A stretch of DNA of 64,000 bases, from contig CM076847.1 in NCBI GenBank assembly GCA_039519185.1, positions 45,232,916 through 45,296,915 on the forward strand. The letters run 5' to 3'. Source of the DNA: Astragalus membranaceus (lineage: Eukaryota > Streptophyta > Magnoliopsida > Fabales > Fabaceae). This document shows, one piece after another, positions 32,946 through 43,554 of this stretch; the stretch's first letter is position 1, and each line of letters opens with the position of its first letter. The position numbers and the translations under genes were made by a program. The notes under the pieces were generated by a model, which was given only the letters and a program-made list of their open reading frames with translations, had not been told where the DNA came from and did not search any database.

Positions 32946-35900
32946 TTAGAAAATTTCGTCCTCGAAATTCTTACCTGATTCAAACAACTCCGGATATGCT
33001 TCCTTCATCTTACTCTCCAATTCCCAAGTCATGCTTTCGCCAACGGCTCCCAACCAGACCACTTTCACCAAATTGATCTCCTTACCTCTTAACACCTTCA
33101 CCTCACGATCTTCAATTCTAATCGGCATTGTCTCCACGGTGAGGTTCTCTCTCACCTCCACATTATCCATTTGAACCACATGAGACGGGTCAGGAACATA
33201 CTTCCGCAACTGGGACACGTGAAATACATCATGCAAGTTCGAAAGATTAGGTGGCAGGGCCACCCGATAAGCAACTTTTCCAACCCTCTCCAAAATTTGA
33301 TACGGACCAATAAAGCGAGGAGTTAACTTCTTAGACTTTAAGGCACGACCAACACCAGTCACCGGAGTGACTCTCAGGAACACATGATCACCGACCTGAA
33401 ACTCCAAATCCTTCCTCCTCTTATCATGATAACTCTTTTGTCTACTCTGCGAAGCTTTCATTTTCTCACGAATCATCTTCACCTTCTCTGTAGTCTCACG
33501 AACAATCTCAGGACCAAGTACCACACTTTCTCCCGATTCATACCAACACAGAGGAGTCCTACATCTTCTACCATACAATGCCTCAAAAGGCGCCATCCCA
33601 ATACTAGAATGAAAACTGTTATTGTAAGTAAACTCTATTAATGGAAGATGAGAATCCCACGACCCTCCCTGCTCAAGAACACAAGCCCTCAACAAATCTT
33701 CTAGCGACTGAATAGTCCTCTCCGTCTGACCATATCTGTTTGCGGATGATATGCTGAGCTCAACCTCAACTTAGAACCCAAAGCTTCTTGCAAACTCTTC
33801 CAAAATTCAGAAGTAAATCTAGGATCCCAATCAGACACAATACTCAAAGGAACACCATGCAACTTCACAATCGTCTTAACATAAATTTCTGCCAACTTCG
33901 GAACCGGATAAGTAATACTAATTGGCAAAAAGTGAGCAGACTTCGTCAATCTATCAACAATCACCTAAATAGCATCAAATCCCCTTACGGTATTAGGCAA
34001 ATTGGTCACAAAATCCATGGAAATGCTATCCCACTTCCATTCCGAAATCTCTAACGGTTGCATTAACCCCGCAGGCTTCTGATGCTCCACTTTCGACTTC
34101 TGGCAAGTCAAACACGCATACACAAACTGAGCTACATCACGCTTCATACCAGGCCACCAGAACAACTTCTTCAAGTCTTGATACATTTTTGTGGCTCCCG
34201 GGTGAATACTCAACTTACTCCTGTGCCCTTCTTCAAGAATTGCCTTCCTAATCTCCTCATCACTCGGAATACAAATCCTTCCACGGTATCTCAACACATC
34301 TTACGCATCAATCTCATAGTCTTTATTTTCGGAACGATCAATCCCCACCGCTAATTCAACTAGCTTGATATCTTGCTTCTGAGCCTCACGAATGACATCT
34401 AAAAATTCATTATGAATCTTCAACACTAGTCTAACACTCTGAGGTGTTACTTCACAGACCAAACTCATGTCTCTGAACTGCTCAACCAATTCAAGTTCCG
34501 TCACCATCATTGCCGACACATGCAACGACTTCCGACTCAAAGCATCGGCTACAACATTAGCCTTTCCCGGGTGATAATTCAAACTGAAGTCATAATCTTT
34601 CAATAATTCTAACCATCTCCTTTGCCTCATATTCAACTCTTTCTGATCGAACAAATACTGCAAACCTTTATGATCACTGAACACTTCAAATTTAGAACCA
34701 TACAGGTAATGCCTCCAAATCTTCAAAGCAAATACAACTGCCGCCAGCTCCAAATCATGAGTAGGGTAGTTCTTCTCATGAATCCTCAACTGCCTGGATG
34801 CATAAGCCACTACCTTACCATTTTGCATAAGAACACCTCCTAGTCCCATCTTAGAAGCATCACAATACACTATAAAAGGCTCTCCTGACTTAGGCAACGT
34901 CAGAATAGGGGAAGTTGTCAACCTCTTCTTCAATTCATTGAAACTCTCTTCACAACGAGAATCCCAAACAAACGCCCTTCCCTTACAAGTCAACTGAGTC
35001 AGCGGGAGTGCCAACTTAGAAAACCCTTCTATGAACCTTCGATAATAACCGGCTAGCCCCAGAAAACTTCTAATCTCCGTAACCGACTTAGGAGCCTCCC
35101 ACTGCAACACGACATCAATCTTGGATGGATCCACTGCAATACCATCACCCGAAATAATATGGCCAAGGAAGCTTACTTTCTTCAACCAGAATTCACACTT
35201 AGATAGCTTAGCATACAACTTCCTATCCCTCAAGATTTCCAACACTGACTTCAAATGTTCAACATGCTCCTCCTCAGACTTAGAATAAACCAAAATATCA
35301 TCGATGAAGACCACCAGGAAACGATCTAGATACTCATGAAAAATACGGTTCATATATTCCATGAATACCCGCGGAGCATTCGTAACACCGAATGGCATCA
35401 CCGAATACTCGTAGTGTCCATACCGAGTCCTAAACGCCGTCTTAGGAATATCTCCATCCTTCACCTTAATTTGATGGTAACCCGACCTCAAATCACTTTT
35501 ACTAAATACGCGGGCACCCACTAATTGATCCATCAAGTCATCAATCCTTGGAAGCGGATACTTATTCTTTACCGTCACCTTGTTCAACTGCCGATAGTCA
35601 ACGCAAAGTCTCATACTCCCGTCTTTCTTCTTTACCAGCAATACCGGAGCTCCCCACGGAGACACACTTGGCCTTATGAACTTCTTCTCAAGCAAGTCCT
35701 CGAGCTGCTTCTTCAACTCAAACAACTCGGACGCAGACATTCTATACGGTGCCATCGACACAGGTCTAGTACCAGGTACTAGATCAATAGCAAACTCTAC
35801 TTCTCTCTCAGGCGGCACATCAGGAATTTCGTCCGGAAACACTTCAGAAAACTCACACAATACCGGCAACTCATCAATCTTAGCTTGACTCTCAATAGAT

Positions 35901-36049
35901 AGCGACGCCATCAAGGCAAACAATTTAACTTCTTCTTTCATCACCTTATGCAATTGACCAACAAACAACAAAACAGAGTCCTCTTCGACCGGAGAGGAGA
36001 AACTCACAGACTTATTAAAACAGTTGATATGGACATGGTTATTCACCAA
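32946..36049 (-). pseudogene. Gypsy pol: reverse transcriptase, RNase H, integrase, chromodomain
   Basis: 36046-34301 is open and carries reverse transcriptase (LCVDYRQLNKVTVKNKYPLP; catalytic VVFIDDILVYSKS) and RNase H (FIVYCDASKMGLGGVLMQNG; SDHKGLQYLFDQKELN). 34297-33965 carries the integrase zinc domain (HPGATKMYQDLKKLFWWPGM, CLTCQKSKVEHQ) and the start of the core. 33964-33701 holds RLTKSAHFLPI and SDWDPRFTSEFW. 33695-32946 has the integrase C-terminus and a chromodomain-like tail (ESMTWELESKMKEAYPELF). Stops lie at 36049-36047 (TAG), about 34300-34298 (TAA) and 33964-33962 (TAG), and a two-base insertion is near 33746. Tekay lineage is inferred from the tail and LTR type. Confidence 0.92.
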
Positions 36050-37306
36050 CTAGTCCATTCCCAAGATAACATCTAATCCATCTAACGGCAAGTAAATCAA
36101 ATCAACCAGAAAGTCTCTACCGAAAACTGATAAAGGACACTTAGCACACACGAGAGAAGTAGTCACCGAACCCTTAGCTGGAGTATCGATAACCATTTCC
36201 CTATTCATAACAGACAGAACTAGATTCAACTTATCAGCACACAGAGCAGCAATAAAAGAGTGCGTAGCACCAGTATCAACAATAGCAAGCAACGGAATAC
36301 CATTAATGAAACACGTACCTCTGATCTCATTAGCTGTCTCAGTTCCCGCAAGAGCAAACACTTTCCCACTCACCTTCTCCTTCTTTGGCTTGGTACACTT
36401 GGTACTAATATGCCCCACCTCTCCGCAACTGTAGCAAACAACATCCCTCTTCTCACAATTAGCAGCTATGTGACCTTCTTTGCCACATTTGAAACACTTG
36501 TTATCCGGGCAATCAAAACTCTTATGACCGGGCTTACTACACTTGTAGCACACAATGTTCGCAGGGGCATCTCCCCCACTTGGCTTCTTGCCTGAACCAG
36601 CTTTCCACTTGCCCTTACCACCAGAAACATCATAGGGCTTCCCACGATACTGAGAATTCCTCTTCTCTTTCACGACCTTATAGGCAGCATTGCTATCCTC
36701 TTCAAAAATCCTACAGCTATCAACCAAATCAGCAAACACTCGAATCTTTTGGTAACCAATCGCCTTTTTGATGTCAGGCCTCAAACCATTTTCAAACTTG
36801 ACACATTTAGAGAATTCAGCATTAGCATCATTGTAGTGAGGGTAGAACTTAGCCAATTCTACAAATTTCGCCGCATAATCGGCCACAGACTTGGTCCCCT
36901 GTTTCAATTCCAGAAATTCAATCTCCTTCTTGCCTCTCACATCTTCCGGATAGTATTTTCTAGTAAACTCCCTCTTGAAAACATCCCACGTGATCTCCTC
37001 ACCAGTAGCTTCCAACCTCTGTAGAGTCTCAAGCCACCAATCGTCGGCTTCCTCAGCCAACATGTGAGTACCATACCTCACCTTCTGAGCAAGCGTGCAA
37101 TCCATAACTCGGAAAATTCTTTCGATCTCCTTTAACCATGCCAAAGCTCCATCAGGATCATACCGACCCTTGAAGGTGGGTGGATTCTCCCTTTGGAATG
37201 TGGCCAAATTACGAGCACCAGCATCAGCAGCACCCTGCTGATTTCCCACAGCCTGAGCCATTGCATGTAGAGCAGCAGCAAGAGCAGCATCATTTCTTCC
37301 GGCCAT
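36050..37306 (-). CDS. Gypsy gag-protease, intact open frame
   Basis: 418 residues from ATG at 37306. An N-terminal Ala-rich region is followed by the retrotransposon gag domain (FKGRYDPDGALAWLKEIERI; YYPEDVRGKKEIEFLELKQG). Three CCHC zinc knuckles come next (CYKCSKPGHKSFDC, CFKCGKEGHIAANC, CYSCGEVGHISTKC; residues about 255-320). Then the aspartic protease (LLAIVDTGATHSFIA, active-site Asp present; DVILGMD near the end). Three knuckles instead of one or two is a feature worth recording. The frame ends at a TAG where pol should follow in the same frame, so gag-pro may still be made but no full polyprotein. Confidence 0.9.
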   Translation of the reverse strand: MAGRNDAALAAALHAMAQAVGNQQGAADAGARNLATFQRENPPTFKGRYDPDGALAWLKEIERIFRVMDCTLAQKVRYGTHMLAEEADDWWLETLQRLEATGEEITWDVFKREFTRKYYPEDVRGKKEIEFLELKQGTKSVADYAAKFVELAKFYPHYNDANAEFSKCVKFENGLRPDIKKAIGYQKIRVFADLVDSCRIFEEDSNAAYKVVKEKRNSQYRGKPYDVSGGKGKWKAGSGKKPSGGDAPANIVCYKCSKPGHKSFDCPDNKCFKCGKEGHIAANCEKRDVVCYSCGEVGHISTKCTKPKKEKVSGKVFALAGTETANEIRGTCFINGIPLLAIVDTGATHSFIAALCADKLNLVLSVMNREMVIDTPAKGSVTTSLVCAKCPLSVFGRDFLVDLIYLPLDGLDVILGMD

Positions 37307-37405
37307 CTCAACTATTCACTGAAACAAGATTCAAGTCAGAACGAGTAACAAGACTCGAGGATCATAAAACTGAAGACTCAATGACTTGGTCGGACAGACC
37401 GAACT

Positions 37406-37417
37406 GCTCTGATACCA
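37406..37417 (-). promoter_or_regulatory. Primer-binding site, initiator-Met tRNA type
   Basis: TGGTATCAGAGC on the minus strand, 4 nt inside the 5' LTR. It primes minus-strand DNA synthesis. Confidence 0.9.
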
Positions 37418-37421
37418 CTAA

Positions 37422-39874
37422 TGTAACACCCCCTTCTAATAACTACTATTTGATTAGTTTAAAATCAGAGCTTCCAAAACTTTCAGTGCAACCGCAAGAG
37501 AGTGCCACATTTTAAAAACAACAACGTATAATGACTCCAAAAATAATTCATAAAGACACAAAGTGCGTGATACATAGCACCATAGCCAGCATAAACATCC
37601 TGTTTAGTTTACATCAACACAGTATAAAAACCATCGCAGCGGAAAAACATCGAACCTCAAGGTATTCAATTATATCGCCAAATAAACAGTCTGAAGACAT
37701 CAATTAAATAAAATGAGTAAATTAAGACGCCCCCCGGTGCTACGTATCAGAGCTGACTCAACCAACTAGAAGAAGGTACTAGGTAACCTTCACTCGCTAT
37801 CACCTGCACGTTGCCGACATGAGAAGCAACATAAAAGCAGTAGGGTGAGTCTCATTTCATAAGTAATAACATATAAGATCAACAACATATAGATCAGGCA
37901 ACTAACAACACCAATACACAGTAATAATAGCACACCGTTATCTTATATCAATCAACAGACAACACCGAAAATATATGTAATGCATGCAATGCAACCCAAC
38001 TCCTAGGGCCTATGCATGTGGATCCATCAACACCAATATCTTTCCTTGAGGGCACTCACCAAATAAGGCCTAAGCCTTCTGCTCACCAACAATTTATAAT
38101 AAGGCCAAAGCCTTCTGCTCACCTGACAATGCATATGCCTATGCGACGCCATGTACAATGCAGTCACACACACCAAAATCACCATAATTCTGCATACACA
38201 TGCTCACCAATAATATTTCAGCTCACCAATATTTATTCAGCTCACCAATAAATTTTATATCAACTCACCAATAAATTTTATATCACATCACCAATATTTA
38301 TCCAGCTCACCTATAAATTTTATTTTGTCTCACCAACTGGTTACAAGAACTAGCACGCAGGGCAGCCAAAACTGGCGCCCAGCAACAACACACACACACA
38401 CGCACACAACACAGCGCCCTTGGCGCCTAGCGCCCAGCGCCCAGCAACACACGCACACCACGCACACAGCGCCCTTGGCGCCCAGCGCCCAACAACACAC
38501 GCACACCACACACAACACAGCGCCCTTGGTGCCCAGCTCCTGGCGCCCAGCGCCCAGCAACACACGCACAACACAGCGCCCTTGGCGCCCAGCGCCCAGC
38601 AACACACGCACACCACGCACAACACAGCACCCTTGGCGCCCAGCGCCTGGCGCCTGGCGCCCAGCGCCTGGCGCCCAGCGCCTGGCGCCTGGCGCCCAGC
38701 GCCTGGCGCCCAGCGCCTGGCGCCTGGCGCCCAGCGCCTGGCGCCTGGCGCCCAGCAACAAAATGCAACATGGGCATGCCAATTTGGCGCCCTTGCACAA
38801 GACACACCAAGCAACACACACAAGGGGCTTGCCAATTTTTGCGTCCTCAGACCGAAGCACCACACCACACCATGGGGCAGCCACATTTTGGCGCCCCTCA
38901 CCATGATACACCACGCACACACCCAACAACAACACCGGCGCCCCTAGGCGCCATGGGACAGCCATTAGGCGCCCCAATAGTCCTACACCAAAACACAACA
39001 CACACACCACACCATGACTCACACATGGGCAGCCACTTTTGGCGCCCATGCGTAGCACACACACATGCTCTACGCCACACCTATGCACACACCAATCAAC
39101 ATCACACCGCAACACCTATTACACATACTTCAATCACCCAATTTCACCCCAAGTAAATCATGCAATCGCAACAACACTCAACAATTCCTCATGTTCTCAT
39201 TCTCAATCCTATTGTTCCATTATAACAAACACCTATCATGCGAAATCAATTTCATATACACTTTAAATTCTAATTAGCATGAGATCAATCAATTAACTCA
39301 AAATGACAATTAGCGATAGAACAACATCTTAATTCAAAGCACAACATCACTATTCAATCAACAACATAACAATTCAATTCACAAATCGTCCCTAGCACCT
39401 AATTCCTATAATTGCTAATCAAATAGGTTATTAAGGATGAAAAGGAGAGCCCCCTAACCTTTTGGAAGTTGAAGAACTCGCAAGACCCCTAGAGATTCAC
39501 CAACACCACCAACGATCCAAGCTCTCCTCCTTCCTTAGGCTCCACGCGAATCCTCTCCTCCTTTGCCCTAGCACCGCCGCGCCCCTTCTTTCTCACTCTC
39601 CTCTTCGCAAGTTTCTTTCCTCCTCTCTTCTCTCCTCTCTTCGAATCCTTTCTTTCTTTTGCACAAATGAGACACTTGTCTCAAACCCTTGCTAAATTCG
39701 CCTAGGCCTAAGTCAATGGGCTTGGGCTTGGGCCAATCCTAACACTCCGGAATTACCATCACCACTCCCTTCAATTTAAATAAAAATAACACATTAACAA
39801 ATTAATATAACAATAATAATGCAACACTTAAATAATTTAATCAAATAATTAATTAAATTATTTTGGGTGCTACA
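37422..39874 (-). repeat. 5' LTR of the gypsy element (2453 bp)
   Basis: Partner of the LTR at 30561-32933, with the same TGTAACACCC start. It carries an extra array of about 120 bp at 38634-38756 made of GCGCCTGGCGCCCA repeats that is nearly absent from the other LTR. Confidence 0.95.
38634..38756. repeat. GGCGCC palindrome array expanded in one LTR
   Basis: About ten tandem units alternate GGCGCCTGGCGCC and GGCGCCCAGCGCC. The equivalent place in the left LTR (about 31797-31815) has only one or two units, so the expansion (or contraction) happened after insertion. Confidence 0.85.
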
Positions 39875-40641
39875 CTTAGCCCAATACACTAGATGTGGGC
39901 CTTAGCCCAATGGAGGTGCTAAATAATCAATAGTTAGATGACAATACCCCCACTTGTATAGAGTAGAGTATTCATTCGGTTAATTTGTTTAGAAATTGTT
40001 AGGAGAATACTTTCTCTGGTTAGGAGCTTAGTGCTCTGGTTAGGCGTCTTTGACTCTGGGGTTCTTTTCTTGATTTCATCATTGTAGAGCCTTTGGGCTC
40101 ATCTTTTTCATTGAATAAACAAACAGTTTCCTATTTTGAAATTACGAGTTCTATCATATATCTCCACATAATTCTTTAGGTTTCTCATCATGCTTATGGT
40201 ATCATAAGTCTAACAAACTAATTCCATAACAGGAGATTTGATTGAACTACCTGTTTGCACCAATCCAAGCAGCAAAATCCTGCTCCAACCATTCATCTCT
40301 GACTTTGCCAAAAAGATCTATCAAAGTATCCTTATTCTCATCCCATTCTTTCATAATAATGGGCTTCAATTTGGACCAATTCTCCAATATACCCTCAACT
40401 GTGAGCCCCTCTGCAACCTTGCACAAGAAATCAGATTCAAGGAAACAACGATCTTCATAAATTATAAACCTAGTTCCGTTACATGGCTCGCAAGTCGCAA
40501 CAGCTAATAACTATTAAGAAAATTCAGAGCGATAGCCATTTTACCCACCGAAGATTTTCTGATGGAAGGTATTCTGGTCTCCAGCAACAATCTCACAAGC
40601 AAAAGGTTTTCATATCCAGTTTCGACAACTGGTCGCACCTG

Positions 40642-41299
40642 ACATAAACAACTATAGAAGTTCATCTTTCAAATGAAATGGAGTCAAGCATACTTTTGAA
40701 AATAGAGAACACTTAGAACAACAACATAAATATTTCATGACATTAAGTAGTTTGAAGATCTGCAATGGACATTTATGATTTGAGAAGTCAAATCAGGCAA
40801 ATATAATCTATTATCCTCAAGAAGGGATATTTAAAAAAAAAGAACATAAGAAATAATATACAATAAAACTATGTAAAAATATTATCCCTCCCATTCCCTT
40901 TCTAACAAAGTAATTCACTTTACATAAACACTGATTCAGTATCAATGTATTTGTGTGTTTACAAAGTGTACAATACATTTCCATTGTTCCAAATTACCTT
41001 ATTTTATAATTATAAGTTAAAACATGTTTGACACTTATTTAAAATCAAAACCTCTAAAAGAATAAACCCAGAATTCAAATCAACTGCTTCCCAAAATACA
41101 TTAACTAAACATATAGTCAAATTCAAGTTTATTTGTTTCTCCCTTCCCATACCATAATTCTTCTGCTAATTACTATTATTTGTTCCAATCAAATTTCAAA
41201 ACCACTAAAACAAAAGCACATAACAGCTGAATCTAAGTAAAAAAATCCACCTCGCCACCATGTCACCTCGCCACCATTTTCTTGAATGTCTTAGTTGCT
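40642..41299. other. AT-rich spacer between captured gene fragments
   Basis: No exon recognised; probably flanking or intron DNA carried along with the captured fragments. Confidence 0.45.
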
Positions 41300-42975
41300 T
41301 TGTCTACCATCAACCTATTTGCTGTATCAAATACTCTTTTAGTTTCTATGGGTGAATATCCTCCTCGGTTCCCTGTATAACAAAATTTAATCTCAATAAA
41401 TTTAAAAGTTAACCTAGTTAGTGGGATAAAGAATAAATTAACATAGCTTTAAATATGCAGGTTACATTTTTTTCAATGAATGAAATCTCTAGTTTTCTTA
41501 GACCCTTCCAAAATTGTCTAGGTTCTCTTTGAAGTGAAAGGGGTAGAGCCTATATAACAGCAAATTAGCTCATGATTTTTAATTGTTATCCTTTATAGAA
41601 ATTAATGCACTTTCCTAGACCCTTACCTCAACAGTCAGAATGTTCAGAATTTTTCCATCAAATGTGGTCACATTGGCACTAGCCACATGCAGTCCAAATG
41701 AATGTAGAGCTTCCATTAACTTTGAAAAGCCACTTTGCTTCTGCTCACTGCATATTTGAATCAAAAAATCTTTCCTGCCAATGTTATTCACTTCTACTTG
41801 CATCTGGGAACATGTTTAGAGATTATATTGGATTAGTAGATTACTAATAATTAAAGTCAGTTTCATACTTTTATTTATGAGTTGTAAAAGAATAAAATAT
41901 TGAAGCAGTCATTTCTGCTTTTTGTACCTTCACTTCAGTGTTTTTAGTGCAAGCAGTAGAACTCTGATCAAGTTCTGTGAGAGGGAGACTTCTTGTTCCT
42001 TCTTGTTCTTTTTCTGTTAGCATCCTCAACTGTAATGTGTTTCTCTCAAAGTCCTCTACTTCCAAAGCCCTGACCTTCTTGAAGTTCTTTCTCTTGCCTC
42101 TGCAATTCCTTTATATAGTCCATTGCATCAGCAAGAATTGATGCCCTATCCATCTGCCAAAAATTCAGTGCATTGGATTAGTTACTAAAGAAAAATTAAG
42201 AGGGAAAAGTATTACATGCATGCTCTTGTCTTGAGTTGCACAATTTAACTACCCTGGTTATCTTTGGGACTAGAGACCTTAGAGTAAGAAGCCCTTTCTT
42301 TATTCTGTTCCTCCTATTCCTCTCAGCAACAAGATTTTTAGCATGGTAGCATACATTTTGAGGCTTCCTGACAATTTTTTCTTTATCTTCATTGCAATTG
42401 CCATAAGGGGAACTTGAACCTCTTTGACATTTCCCTGAGAAAGATGAATACTTTTATAAGCTTAAGAACTATCAATCAGAGGCAATGCCAATAAGTATCA
42501 AAATCTAATCTTACCAACTTTTCAGTGAAGAGCTCCACAAGACCACCAAAAATAGGAATCAAAACTTGAGTTCCAATACAGTCCTGTCATGACATTCATA
42601 CTTTAAGCTTATGATATTATTGAATATAGTAACCAACCATTTAGAATATCAAATATATGCTTGTATTAATTAAAAAAACGATAAGAAAAGAAGAATAAAA
42701 TGATACGAGGTGAGTGACAATTAAAAGAAAGATAAAGAATAGTAATGTAGTCATTTACAAATTAGATCAAACAGGTTGCCTTCAATTTGTAACATCTCAT
42801 CTCAAAATTAAGCCTTTATCATCAATAATACAAAAGTAATTGTGGCTTGTTTCAAACATTATGAGGAAAGTCAATACATGAATAGGAGATACAAAAGTGA
42901 TAATTAATCCATAGAAATTACCTCGTGAGTAAGCCATTTTGGTTGTTGTGATATTGCAACCTCTCCATGTACACT
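41300..42975 (-). pseudogene. Captured bHLH transcription factor with ACT-like domain, six exons
   Basis: Minus-strand exons with GT/AG borders: 42975-42922 (VHGEVAISQQPKWLTHE) and 42583-42515 (DCIGTQVLIPIFGGLVELFT, end of a MYC-type N-terminal domain); 42434-42253 (KNLVAERNRRNRIKKGLLTL, RSLVPKITR, the bHLH basic region, helix 1 and loop); 42154-about 41930 (MDRASILADAMDYIKELQRQ, helix 2); 41803-41627 (VEVNNIGRKDFLIQICSEQK, HVASANVTTFDGKILNILTV, the ACT-like domain); and 41372-about 41300 (EEDIHP, stop, KLKEYLIQQIG). The H-box/E/R DNA-contact pattern keeps Glu and Arg. Resembles the AMS/bHLH90 class. A frameshift near 42080 and a stop in the last exon disable it, and the N-terminus is missing. 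Confidence 0.8.
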
Positions 42976-43554
42976 GTGTATCAAAAAAAATTAAACAATT
43001 AGGGTTTTCAATTTTCCCCTAATCAGAAATTGAACATTTAGGGTTTTCAATCAAAGTATCATTGTATCAAACAATCATCAAAGAAGAGAAGAAGAAATCT
43101 AACCTGAGAAGAAGAAGAACTGAAGAACAAAGCTTCTCACGTTCACTGTTTTCGCGACTGGGAGAGCCAGAGAGGGAAGCAAGTGGTTATGCGGTGGTGG
43201 TGATCCGCTTCAGAGGCAGGAGGTGACAGCTGCGGCGGAGAGTCGGAGAAACGGGGCGGAGACGAAACGGAGAGGAGAGTCGTGAGGTGAAGGAGAAGGA
43301 CATGCTATCGTGGTGGCCACCGGAGTAGAGAACGAGGACGGCGGATGGCAGAGGAGGGAGGAGGTCAGGGAGAGTGGAGGGTGAGGGTGAAGAGAGTGAG
43401 TGAGAGAGAAAGAGTGGAGGGAGGAGGACGGTGGAGAGTGGAGGGTGAGGGTGACGAGAGTGAGTGAGAGAGAAAGAGTGGAGGAAGAGAATACGTGAAT
43501 GACTGAATAAGAGGTTCGATGAAGGTGGCCTTTTTTTTATTTGGTTTTACACTT
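42976..43554 (-). other. CACTA right-end region, GC-rich leader-like sequence
   Basis: Upstream (in minus orientation) of all captured exons. About 43130-43500 is purine-rich on the plus strand, with a 64-bp tandem duplication (GGAGGGTGAGGGTGA at about 43376 and 43440). It then becomes GC-rich with repeated GGCGGA. It could supply the promoter and 5' leader for read-through transcripts of the captured genes; that is inference only. Confidence 0.4.

Larger units (their letters stand above)
30561..39874 (-). mobile_element. Ty3/gypsy chromovirus (Tekay-like), full length, 9314 bp
   Basis: Two nearly identical LTRs (30561-32933 and 37422-39874) enclose gag-pro and pol on the minus strand. A perfect 5-bp target duplication CTTAG is present (30556-30560 and 39875-39879). 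The primer site at 37406-37417 reads TGGTATCAGAGC on the minus strand, complementary to initiator-Met tRNA. The polypurine tract AAGTGGGGGAGAGT lies beside the left LTR. LTR copies differ by roughly 1% outside their repeat tracts, so insertion is recent. Pol is interrupted by three stops and one small insertion. Confidence 0.95.
30533..40205 (+). mobile_element. Short copia-type LTR fragment that hosts the gypsy insertion
   Basis: 30533-30560 (TGATAGGACACTAGATATGG) joins 39880-40191 across the gypsy element. The joined block has a duplicated CACTAGATRTGGGCCTTAGCC, a polyadenylation-like TTGAATAAACAAACAG near 40115 and an end in CTCATCA. A TTATGGTATCA that looks like a methionine-tRNA primer site follows. 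This suggests a lone LTR plus primer site, without genes. Confidence 0.45.
30035..40638 (-). pseudogene. Captured fragment of HAD-like hydrolase gene, split by gypsy insertion
   Basis: Minus-strand exons in order: about 40638-40545 (VRPVVETGYENLLLVRLLLE, TRIPSIRKSS), 40410-40251 (GLTVEGILENWSKLKPIIMK, WLEQDFAAWIGANR), 30314-30234 (SRFADALLREL, then a one-base insertion, then GVTIPTERIYGLGS) and 30097-30035 (PKVEVLKQLQNRPEHQGLTL). I recognise the layout of a conserved plant haloacid-dehalogenase-like protein (At2g45990 type) whose substrate I cannot state. The catalytic N-terminal Asp motif exon and one middle exon are missing. The 9.3-kb gypsy and a copia LTR fragment lie in the gap between 30314 and 40251. 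Confidence 0.65.

Noticed and set aside
33384..37515. Plus-strand frames of 60-110 codons between 33.4 and 37.5 kb
   Set aside because: Shadows of the minus-strand gypsy gag-pol, whose domains are unambiguous.
31464..39156. Long His/Ala/Gln/Cys-rich frames on both strands around 31.5-32.2 kb and 38.3-39.1 kb
   Set aside because: They lie entirely in the LTR minisatellite (GGCGCC and ACACGCACAC repeats), occur in several frames at once and have no domain; they are repeat artefacts, not genes.
41261..41372. Alternative open frame in the last bHLH exon reading to a longer tail
   Set aside because: That frame is open but unlike bHLH C-termini; the frame continuing the ACT-like exon has a stop but keeps the expected residues.
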